A stretch of 64,000 nucleotides of DNA, from NCBI GenBank assembly GCA_035294305.1, contig DATGLD010000041.1, positions 70,670-134,669 on the forward strand, written 5' to 3'. This DNA comes from DASRBN01 sp035294305. Its GTDB lineage: Bacteria > Chloroflexota > Ktedonobacteria > Ktedonobacterales > Ktedonobacteraceae. The notes beneath the pieces are model-generated. The model was not told where the DNA came from, searched no databases, and saw only the letters and a program-made list of their open reading frames with translations. This document shows positions 1-7,264 of the stretch, in pieces (position 1 is the stretch's first letter; the number at the start of each line of letters is the position of its first letter). Made by a program: the position numbers and the translations under genes.

Positions 1-271
1 CTGACCCTGGACTTCCCGCCGGACTGCTCTCAGAGCTATAGAAGTCATGGATCTGGACGATGTTGGGGTGACGCAAGGAGGCGACGACCTGCGCTTCACG
101 CGTAAAACGGATGACGAAATTGGGGTCTTCGCGCAAATTAGCCTGGAGTAGCTTGATGGCAACGTAACGCTGCAATTGCGTATCCAGGGCTTTCCATACT
201 TCGGCCATCCCACCTCTTCCCAGCCGTTCCTGTAGCTCATATTTACCAAGGCGGCGTGGCATAATGCTCAT
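1..271 (-). CDS. Ser/Thr protein kinase, N-terminal part (runs off the left edge)
   Basis: The reverse strand reads without a stop from an ATG at 271 to the window edge. The first 90 residues hold the start of a Hanks-type kinase domain: the glycine-rich loop (LGRGGMAEVW, residues 18-27), the ATP-binding Lys40 in VAIKLL and a Glu at about 59 that fits the helix-C glutamate. Bacterial kinases of this type phosphorylate Ser/Thr of cytoplasmic targets and usually carry a C-terminal membrane and sensor region, which is not visible here. A second in-frame ATG at 262 could be the true start; a GGAAAG about 11 nt upstream favours 271. The catalytic loop lies beyond the edge, so activity cannot be judged. 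Confidence 0.85.
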   Translation of the reverse strand, partial: MSIMPRRLGKYELQERLGRGGMAEVWKALDTQLQRYVAIKLLQANLREDPNFVIRFTREAQVVASLRHPNIVQIHDFYSSESSPAGSPGS

Positions 272-756
272 AAATAAGATAGCTTTCCAGTTATTGAGTC
301 AGAACAGGCACAAGGCGCTGCCCCTACATTTGTATACAAGGCAGGACAGGCACAAGTACTGTCCTTAACAGAAGAGGTGAATTTTCCCGGCCAGGGCGCC
401 TGCAAGGATATTCCTCTGCATTAGTATACACCGTTGCACCCTCATGTCAATGCATGATCACAGGAACTCTCATCCTTATTTCTACTGCGTCTGATATAAT
501 GCCCTATGAGGAAGCTCATTATTATCTGTAATATATTCTTTGCTAGAAAGCCTATGAGGGCGGGCGATCAGGGTAGAATGGGATTCGTCCAGCACGTGGT
601 ACGCTCCTACAGAAAGGGAACAACCGCCTCAGCGAAGAAACCAGCGTGTTCTGCACCCCTGAGGTGGGCAGGTACCAGACCTGTCCCTACAGAAGTTGCC
701 CATGCGGTGGGAAGAATTTATCAGGTCTCTCGCCAACTGAAGTTAAGGGATCAAAA
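272..756. other. Intergenic region with dispersed repeats and an extended -10 promoter
   Basis: No convincing gene lies here. Positions about 308-364 hold two imperfect copies of the dispersed motif GGACAGGCACAAG...CTGTCC that recurs between genes throughout the window. A TATAAT with an upstream TG (TGATATAAT, 492-500) looks like an extended -10 promoter for the ribonuclease Z gene; no good -35 is visible. A short open frame from about 506 that ends inside the next gene has no recognisable content. Confidence 0.5.
492..500 (+). promoter_or_regulatory. Extended -10 promoter element
   Basis: TGATATAAT carries a perfect -10 hexamer (495-500) with the TGn extension, which can substitute for a poor -35. 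It lies about 255 nt upstream of the rnz start, so the leader would be long and would cross the repeat-rich stretch at 600-700. Direct visual match only. Confidence 0.4.
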
Positions 757-1665
757 ATGATTGATATCTGTATGCTAGGAACGTGCGGAATGATGCCGAT
801 GCCGGGGCGCTGGCTGTCGTGCGCGCTGGTGCGATGCGGGCCGGCGCTGACGCTGCTGGATTGTGGAGAGGGAACACAGATTCCGTGGAAGGCGCTTGGC
901 TGGGGCTTTCGCCAGCTTGGAGCGATCTGCTTTTCGCATATGCATGCCGATCACGTGGCAGGTTTGCCGGGCGTGTTGTTTATGATCGCGCACGCGGAGC
1001 GAACGGAACCGCTGGATATCTATGGGCCACCCGGAACGGCTTATGTCGTGGATGGGCTGCGGCGCATTGCTGCCGAACTGCCTTTTCCGGTATATATTCA
1101 CGAGTTGAAAGGCGGGGAGCAATTCGCGCTTCCCGGAGGGCTGCATGGTACCTGTGCAACGGCTGCGCATAACGTACCCTGCCTGGCTTACCGGCTGGAA
1201 CTGGCGCGCAACCGGCCTTTCCTGCCAGAACAGGCGCGGGCATTGGGACTGCCGGTGCAGTTGTGGTCACGACTGCAACATGGCGAGACGGTTGAATATG
1301 AAGGGCAAGCCGTGACGCCTGAACAGGTGCTCGGCCCTCCGCGCCGCGGCATCTCGCTGGCTTACATTACGGATACGCGGCCAACGCGGCAACTGGCTGC
1401 ATTTGCGCATGATGTTGATTTGCTGATCTGCGAAAGTATGTATGACGATCCAGAGGATCTGCCACTGGCGAAAGCACACGCGCACATGCTGGCGCAGGAG
1501 TCCGCGGGTATAGCAAGGGCGGCACGAGCGCATGCACTACTGCTGACACATTTTAGCCCGAAGATTACCGATACATCGCTGGCGCAAAAAGCGGCACAGC
1601 GTGTGTTCGCGAACACACGGGCCGCAAAAGATGGCATGATTGTGACGCTTGATTTCCCCTCCTAG
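757..1665 (+). CDS. rnz: Ribonuclease Z (tRNA 3'-end endonuclease)
   Basis: A 302-residue metallo-beta-lactamase-fold protein. It carries the tRNase Z hallmark SHMHADH (zinc ligands H61, H63, D65, H66), the GEGTQ motif near residue 38, a metal-bridging Asp in the ITDTRP segment and a late LLTHFSP histidine. The family removes 3' trailers from tRNA precursors in the cytoplasm; bacterial enzymes are about 300-310 residues, so the length fits. I chose the ATG at 757 because AAGGGA lies 6 nt upstream and the fold begins there; the frame stays open back to 646 but that extension has no family match. The gene ends in a 3-nt tail-to-tail overlap with the hydrolase on the other strand. The short form lacks the long ElaC-specific insertions. 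Confidence 0.88.
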   Translation: MIDICMLGTCGMMPMPGRWLSCALVRCGPALTLLDCGEGTQIPWKALGWGFRQLGAICFSHMHADHVAGLPGVLFMIAHAERTEPLDIYGPPGTAYVVDGLRRIAAELPFPVYIHELKGGEQFALPGGLHGTCATAAHNVPCLAYRLELARNRPFLPEQARALGLPVQLWSRLQHGETVEYEGQAVTPEQVLGPPRRGISLAYITDTRPTRQLAAFAHDVDLLICESMYDDPEDLPLAKAHAHMLAQESAGIARAARAHALLLTHFSPKITDTSLAQKAAQRVFANTRAAKDGMIVTLDFPS

Positions 1666-2693
1666 CTCGCTTCCGAGAGGTCCGTTTCGCCCTTACGTCC
1701 ATCTTGCAAGCGGACTTGTTCTTCAGTGGAGGACTCTACCAGCAGCAAACGCGAGCGAGAAGGCTTGAGGTAGCGATCAAAAAATTCCGTGACCTTCTTG
1801 ACGTAGGCGATGCGGTCTTGAAAGTAGACGCCACAATGATCGGCGCCCGCTCCTATCCATAATTCCTTCGGCTCACCGGCAGCATTGTAGAGCAGAGTGG
1901 CATCGCGCGGGTCGACAATGGAGTCTTTGTCACCGTGGATAATCAGGATGGGGCGAGGGACGATACGAGCAATTTCGCGCAGGGGTTCAACCTGGTGAAA
2001 ATGATAACCGGCACGCCATCCCAGCAGGTAATCGGCGACCCAGGTAAATGGGGCAGAGGGGATGCGCACAGCACGACGAAAATTGTAATCGACGACACCC
2101 CACTGGGTGGCAAATGCGCTATCGGCAACGATCGCCTCTACACTTTCATTACGGGCAGTGGCCATGATAGCAACCGCTGCGCCCATGGAATAGGCGATGA
2201 CGCCGATGTGGGTGTGGGGGGCACGCTCCTTTGCATAGGCGACCGCCCCGAGAAAGTCATTGATCTCGCGATAGCCAAGGGTGACCTGAGCGCCAACCTC
2301 TGAGCCATGCCCGTGATACTCGAATACCAGGACGTTATGGCCGGCCTTCCAGAGATGCGCGGAGATGCCGAGTACATCCGCCATGCTACTGCGATAGCCC
2401 GGGCAAACCAGAATTGTGGTGGTCGCTTTCTCGTCGGGAATATACCAGCCTTTTACCTTATGGTCTCCACTGAGCGGGGAGAACGTGATGGCTTCCGCAG
2501 GCAACCCCAGTTCATATGGACTGAACGTATAGCTATCAAATGGAGTACTTCGTTTAGGACGGGTGAGAGATTCTACAAGATAGACCGCTACACCAAACAA
2601 AATTCCTATCAAACCAATACTGCCACCAACTCCACCGATCACTATTCGCTTCAACGGAGGACGGAAAAGTCGTATATTTTGCAACTGAAGCAT
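1662..2693 (-). CDS. Membrane-anchored alpha/beta hydrolase
   Basis: A 343-residue protein with one N-terminal membrane segment (about residues 16-40) and a soluble alpha/beta-hydrolase domain. The catalytic triad is readable: Ser169 in AYSMGA (first Gly of the usual GxSxG replaced by Ala), Asp257 in HGDKDSIV and His286 in ADHCGVY; the oxyanion region is CPGYRSS. It resembles BAAT/dienelactone-type serine hydrolases fixed to the inner face of the membrane; the substrate is unknown. The ATG at 2693 has AAAGG about 12 nt upstream; a TTG at 2738 would add 15 residues and is possible. The stop overlaps the last bases of rnz in convergent orientation, so there is no room for a terminator between them. 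Confidence 0.8.
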   Translation of the reverse strand: MLQLQNIRLFRPPLKRIVIGGVGGSIGLIGILFGVAVYLVESLTRPKRSTPFDSYTFSPYELGLPAEAITFSPLSGDHKVKGWYIPDEKATTTILVCPGYRSSMADVLGISAHLWKAGHNVLVFEYHGHGSEVGAQVTLGYREINDFLGAVAYAKERAPHTHIGVIAYSMGAAVAIMATARNESVEAIVADSAFATQWGVVDYNFRRAVRIPSAPFTWVADYLLGWRAGYHFHQVEPLREIARIVPRPILIIHGDKDSIVDPRDATLLYNAAGEPKELWIGAGADHCGVYFQDRIAYVKKVTEFFDRYLKPSRSRLLLVESSTEEQVRLQDGRKGETDLSEAS

Positions 2694-3145
2694 AGAAGTT
2701 GCTGACCTTTCTAGTATTTGACCGGCATAGGAGGACAATTCTATTCATTATTTTATAACGTCAAGAGCAGCAAATTTATGCCCTACTATAGGTACGTATC
2801 AACAAGCAGTCAGTTGCTCACCGGCTTCGCCCTGTGCCGAAATTCATTCCATAAGATTATGCTAAATATAAGAACTATATATTGGAATTATAACGGAAGG
2901 CAGAATATAATAATTAACGGGAGTTCATCCTAAATCATTTATTATCTATGTGTTTCAACTGGTATGTTTTTAGTGGGGGTGGGATCGTGAGGCATAATGG
3001 TTGGCCTGGCGCCACTGCCTACCTGGCCGTAATCCTGGAGGGACAGGCACCCGCCGCTGTCCCTGCCGGGGACGATGATCGTAATGCCCCCATTCGATTG
3101 TCAACATTTATCAGGAGCGGGAACTAGCAAAGAGATGAAAGACTT
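2694..3145. other. Intergenic region
   Basis: The first 250 nt are AT-rich and probably hold the divergent promoters of the hydrolase and permease genes, but no hexamer pair stands out. One copy of the dispersed GGGACAGGCAC/CTGTCCC repeat with a 7-bp stem lies at 3040-3063. No gene is seen. Confidence 0.5.
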
Positions 3146-4480
3146 ATGCAAACAGAACTTGAACCGCGAACTTTGACCCGCCCACGTGAGGCGGGTTCGC
3201 AATTGTTAGCCTCCTCTACTCTTCCGGTACGTCAAAAAGTTCCTGCATTGGGCAAGACCAACGCCATCATCGGATGGATACTCCAGGGCGGTGTTATGCT
3301 CAGCGCGGCAGTGATTTTGTTTGGACTGATCCTGTTTCCATTCCGTGCAGGGGGGTTTTCGACTGAGCGGCTGCTAACATTTCCGCAAACGCTGAGCGAA
3401 GTGTGGGCGGGATTGTTGGTGCTGCGAGCACAGGCGATAATCACGCTGGGCCTTTTGTTGCTGATCGCGACGCCGGTGCTGCGAGTGGCAGTCTCGGTGG
3501 CGGCTTTTGCGTTGGAGCGTGACCGGCGCTACGTAGTGATTACGCTGGGGGTGCTGGCAATCTTGCTGGTCAGCATCTTCGTGGTTGGAAATGTGGTGAC
3601 ACATGGCCACGAGGCAACAATTGCGCAACTGCACTTTTCCTATCTGACGGTCATACTGATTTTCGCGGGAGCAATCGCGGCGGGCCTGCTGGGTTCGCTG
3701 GTGGGCTTAGGCGGCGGGGTACTGATCGTGCCATTGCTAACGCTGGCTTTTGGTTTTCCGATTTACTTCGCGATTGGTGCGAGCATCATCTCGGTGATTG
3801 CGACCTCGAGCGGTGCGGCGGCGGCCTATGTGCGAGATCGCCTGACCAACCTGCGCGTAGGAATGTTTCTTGAGCTTGCTACGACGGCGGGCGCGATCTG
3901 TGGCGCGTTTGTGGCCGGGTTGCTGGCACCGGGAATTCTTGCGGTGATCTTTGGCATTATCCTGCTGGTTTCGGCGGCGCCGATCCTCTTTAAACTCGGC
4001 GAAGAATTGCCGAAAGGTGTGAAGAGTGATCGCTGGGCCACCTGGCTGCGCCTCAACGGCACTTATCCAGACGCGCACCTTGGAATGGAGGTTTCCTACT
4101 CGGTGACGCGCACCCCGCTGGGGATGGCGATGATGTACATCGCGGGCCTGATTTCTGGCCTGCTGGGCATCGGTAGCGGCACTTTCAAAGTGCTGGCGCT
4201 TGATACGATTATGCGATTGCCAATGAAGGTTTCGACGACAACGAGCAATTTCATGATCGGCGTGACGGCGGCGGCCAGCGCGGGCATCTACTTCTCACGC
4301 GGCGATATTCCACCTATGATCGCGGCTCCGGTGGCGCTAGGCATTCTAATCGGCGCATTAGTAGGGGCACGCCTGCTGCTGCACCTGAGTAATCGCACAT
4401 TGCGCCTGATCTTCCTGCCAGTGATTGTGGCGGCGGCCATCGAGATGATGTTGCATGGTCTGGGAGTGGGGCCGTTTTAG
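3146..4480 (+). CDS. DUF1634-TauE/SafE fusion permease (putative sulfite/organosulfonate exporter)
   Basis: A 444-residue polytopic membrane protein. Residues about 38-160 match DUF1634 in style (three hydrophobic segments beginning IIGWILQGGV), and residues about 165-440 form a TauE/SafE permease with the glycine-rich LGSLVGLGGGVLIVPLL helix and its second-half counterpart ISGLLGIGSG. TauE/SafE proteins export sulfite or sulfonates or import small organic acids. DUF1634 is usually a separate small gene beside TauE/SafE, so the N-terminal fusion is unusual. Start: the ATG at 3146 is preceded by a weak purine tract. The sulfur-oxidation operon begins about 1.4 kb further on, which supports, but does not prove, a sulfite-export role. 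Confidence 0.82.
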   Translation: MQTELEPRTLTRPREAGSQLLASSTLPVRQKVPALGKTNAIIGWILQGGVMLSAAVILFGLILFPFRAGGFSTERLLTFPQTLSEVWAGLLVLRAQAIITLGLLLLIATPVLRVAVSVAAFALERDRRYVVITLGVLAILLVSIFVVGNVVTHGHEATIAQLHFSYLTVILIFAGAIAAGLLGSLVGLGGGVLIVPLLTLAFGFPIYFAIGASIISVIATSSGAAAAYVRDRLTNLRVGMFLELATTAGAICGAFVAGLLAPGILAVIFGIILLVSAAPILFKLGEELPKGVKSDRWATWLRLNGTYPDAHLGMEVSYSVTRTPLGMAMMYIAGLISGLLGIGSGTFKVLALDTIMRLPMKVSTTTSNFMIGVTAAASAGIYFSRGDIPPMIAAPVALGILIGALVGARLLLHLSNRTLRLIFLPVIVAAAIEMMLHGLGVGPF

Positions 4481-5246
4481 ACGACTTTTGCCACACAGCC
4501 TCTTTCTCGTGGGAGTATGCGCCTGGAATATCGAGGTGCGCGGCGAGGTGCTGGTATTCGATGGTGGCTGCTGGAAAAAAGACCGGCAACTTTTCAAATC
4601 GATTAAAGGGGCCACGCTCGACAATCTGATCTTACGTGGTAACCTCAAGCAGGAAATCTACAACGACCTTGTGCAGTTCTTCGCGGCCCGCGAGACATAT
4701 GAAAGATACGGCATACCATGGAAAAGAGGCGTCATCTTCGTTGGCCCGCCCGGAAACGGCAAAACACATGCCGTCAAAGCCATCATTAACGCCATCCAGC
4801 AACCTTGCCTGTATGTCAAAAGCTTCAAAGCCGAGTACCGTACCGACGAGGACAATATTCGCCTGATATTCGACCGCGCCCGTAAATCGGCTCCTTGCAT
4901 CCTGGTGCTGGAAGACCTGGACTCACTGGTGACTTGGAACAAGTCTCTACAAGATGCGCTCCAGATCTCCGGTGATGTGCAGGCGCAACTGGCCGAGCAG
5001 AGCGAGGGCTTTTCATTCGCCTATCTGAAAGAACTTTTTCTCTCCTCGATGATGCGCTGGATCAACCGGATCGGCCAGGAGACGATGGAGCAAATCATGG
5101 CCGCGCAGGTGGAAGTTCTACGCGAGCAAATGGCGAGCGCGAATGCCCTGACCGCTCAGCAACCTGCCGAAAGTGCGAGCGAATCGGTATCAAGGTTCCG
5201 GCGCCCGGTAGCGCATTACATTATCCAGGGTAGGCCTGTATTCTGA
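4455..5246 (+). pseudogene. Decayed AAA-family ATPase (5' truncated, core deleted)
   Basis: The 263-residue frame has Walker A (GPPGNGKTH) and Walker B (ILVLEDLDSL), so it derives from an AAA ATPase. From my knowledge of the family in Chloroflexota, a domain of 100 or more residues should precede the GEVLVFDGG segment, but here the frame starts inside the 3' end of the permease gene (26-nt overlap) with no clear ribosome site. Directly after Walker B the protein jumps to WNKSLQDALQ and the lid segment EGFSFAYLKELF; the roughly 70 residues that would carry sensor 1 and the arginine finger are absent. Both losses keep the frame open. It may be a pseudogene or an ATP-binding remnant; hydrolysis is unlikely. 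Confidence 0.6.
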
Positions 5247-5276
5247 CAAGTGGGGTTAGAGAGGGCGAAAAGCCAG

Positions 5277-5308
5277 ATTGGAGGGCGACCGCAAAGGTCG
5301 CCCCTACC
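5277..5308. repeat. Dispersed repeat, GGGCGACC...GGTCGCCC family
   Basis: GGGCGACCGCAAAGGTCGCCCC forms a short perfect stem. It is a diverged copy of the family best seen at 28155-28322. It lies just before the 3' end of the stress-protein gene and could act as a terminator between the convergent genes. Confidence 0.5.
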
Positions 5309-5319
5309 CTCTCGGCGTA

Positions 5320-5709
5320 TCATCCGTTTGTAGAACGGGTCGCCGGATCAAATGCTCCGTGTTGGCGCAGGATGGCAAGAGCCTGTTCCTGGCGACTGGG
5401 AGCATCGACGATAATGATGCTGCGGCCAAGCTCGAATTCGCGCTGGTAATTACGGGCTTCCTCATCCGGTACGCCGATTTTGGTAAGGTCGGAGACAATA
5501 TTACCCCTGATGTCTCCTTCATTTGGTGAAAAGACGGCCCGTATAAAGCCCGTTAAGCCACTGCGCGCGTTAAAGCTGCTCGCCGTTTCACCTGGATGGG
5601 CAAAATCGATGTTGTTAAAGCCAGAACGCTGCAGTTCATCTATAGCCTGATCCAACTGCTGGCTTTCTGTAAGGACACCCAGGACTTTAGACCCTACGAT
5701 CATCGTCAT
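5320..5709 (-). CDS. General stress protein, YflT-like (heat-induced stress protein domain)
   Basis: A 129-residue protein that opens MTMIVGSKVLGVLTES and contains a ferredoxin-like YflT-type domain: predicted regulator of intersubunit helix QQLDQAIDELQRSGF, an LTKIGVPDEEARNYQREFELGRSIIIVDA segment (quoted here as landmarks near residues 80-110) and a C-terminal helix. Such proteins accumulate in general stress; no enzymatic role is known. The ATG at 5709 has a perfect AAGGAGG about 6 nt upstream, which decides the start over longer in-frame extensions. Convergent with the AAA remnant. Confidence 0.65.
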   Translation of the reverse strand: MTMIVGSKVLGVLTESQQLDQAIDELQRSGFNNIDFAHPGETASSFNARSGLTGFIRAVFSPNEGDIRGNIVSDLTKIGVPDEEARNYQREFELGRSIIIVDAPSRQEQALAILRQHGAFDPATRSTNG

Positions 5710-5882
5710 ATGGTTCCTCCTTGTCAATGCGAACTTCGACCCTGGAGACGACAGACACAAAGTCCTGTCCCTACAGGACATCTCCCCATTCCCTTTTTGG
5801 TTCGTCAACATTCATCAGGAACGACTCTGGGTTGACTGCTTGTATCACGTAATGGAAATATGAATAGACGCAACAAGCTGCC

Positions 5883-7253
5883 CTACACCTTCTCAAAGCC
5901 CGCTTCGTCCCAGGCCTCCATACCGCCGACGACGTTGAACAGCTGGGTAAAGCCGTGGCGTTGCAAGAGCGAACAGGCAATAGTGCTACGCTGGCCACTG
6001 CCACAGACGATGGCCATCGGCTGGGCAGGATTCAATGCTGACAGCTGCTGTTCGATATTATAATAAGGAATATGAAGGGCGCCTTTGATGTGCCCTTCCT
6101 GCCATTCACCGGGGTCGCGCACATCCAGCACTTGCAGGTCGTGTCGCAAGCTATGCAGGTCTCCGACTGTGATCTGGTCTAAGGTCTGCAAGGGTAACTC
6201 TGCCTCGCGCCACGCCTCCATACCGCCATCCAGATAGCCCAGCACGGAGTCGAAGCCGACGACCGCAAGTTCTGTCGTCGCCTCGACCAGGTCGCGTTCA
6301 TCTTTGACGACCAGCAGCAGGGGGCTTTCAGGTGGAACGACAAAGCCGACGCGGGTGGGAAATGCGGAGCCGTGCAGGGAGACGCCGATGGCGCCGGGAA
6401 TGTGACCTTCGGCGAACTGGTGGGGCGAACGGGTATCAATTACCAGCGCGCCACGTGCCATCTCATGTTGGAAGGCGCGCAGGTCGAGTGGCCGCGGGTC
6501 TAAGGGAGCCTCGGCGTGGAGATAGTTGGCGCGATTGCGGGCCACGATATTGGACATGTTGGGCGGGCGCTGTGGTAGATTTTCGTTCATGGCGCGGATG
6601 AACTCGGCGCGTGTTCGCGGGGCGATGGCGGGATTGTGCTTGCGCTCGAAGCCGATGGTGGAACTGGCTTTCGCGTTCATGCCACGCCCGCAGAGCGAGC
6701 CTGCCACGTGCGCGGGATAGACCTCCACGCCGTCTTCGAGCTGAAGCAGGCGCTCGAAGATGCTATCGTAGAGGGCAGCGGCCCCCTGTTCTCCCGGCAC
6801 GGCGAGATCGGGACGAGCCACGTCGCCGATGAAGAGGGAATCGCCGGTCAGCACGAGCCAGGGGTCATCGCCGCGGCTGGTATCGGAGACGGCCAGGGCG
6901 ATATGTTCCGGGCGATGGCCGGGCGTATGGATGACGCGCAGTCTGGCGACGCCGAAGCGCAGTTCGTCCCCATCTTTGAGATTCCGGTGTGGATAGTCCA
7001 CATCAGCCAGTTCATGCACATAGATCTCGGCGCCGGTGCGGCGCGCAATTTCGCCATGGCCGGAAACGTGATCGGCGTGATTGTGCGTCTCGATGATGGC
7101 GGTTACCTGCATACCTTTCGCTTCCGCCAGCGCCAGGATGTCGTCGGCCATGTCGAGACGCGGATCAACGACGGCGCAGACGCCGGCATTGGTGCAGCCA
7201 ACGATATAGCTGGCACAGCCTAAGTCTTCTTTGACAAGTTGTTTGAAGTACAT
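5883..7253 (-). CDS. CstB-like persulfide dioxygenase-rhodanese fusion
   Basis: A 456-residue three-domain protein. Residues 1-240 are a metallo-beta-lactamase persulfide dioxygenase: THNHADH (H57, H59, D61, H62), the iron ligands H113 in TPGHRPEH, D138 in TGDSLF, and the PAHVAGSLCG segment. Residues about 265-350 are a rhodanese fold whose active-site Cys is replaced (VVKDERD). Residues about 370-456 are an active rhodanese with loop CGSGQRS (Cys417). This order matches CstB-type enzymes, which oxidise persulfides to sulfite and thiosulfate in the cytoplasm. The start at 7253 has GGAG 6 nt upstream; the gap to the molybdoenzyme gene is 11 nt, so it is the last gene of the operon. Confidence 0.87.
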   Translation of the reverse strand: MYFKQLVKEDLGCASYIVGCTNAGVCAVVDPRLDMADDILALAEAKGMQVTAIIETHNHADHVSGHGEIARRTGAEIYVHELADVDYPHRNLKDGDELRFGVARLRVIHTPGHRPEHIALAVSDTSRGDDPWLVLTGDSLFIGDVARPDLAVPGEQGAAALYDSIFERLLQLEDGVEVYPAHVAGSLCGRGMNAKASSTIGFERKHNPAIAPRTRAEFIRAMNENLPQRPPNMSNIVARNRANYLHAEAPLDPRPLDLRAFQHEMARGALVIDTRSPHQFAEGHIPGAIGVSLHGSAFPTRVGFVVPPESPLLLVVKDERDLVEATTELAVVGFDSVLGYLDGGMEAWREAELPLQTLDQITVGDLHSLRHDLQVLDVRDPGEWQEGHIKGALHIPYYNIEQQLSALNPAQPMAIVCGSGQRSTIACSLLQRHGFTQLFNVVGGMEAWDEAGFEKV

Positions 7254-7264
7254 GGGGGTCTCCT

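Noticed and set aside
506..760. An 84-codon forward frame before rnz
   Set aside because: It crosses repeat-like sequence, overlaps the rnz start and has no recognisable protein features; more likely part of the rnz leader.
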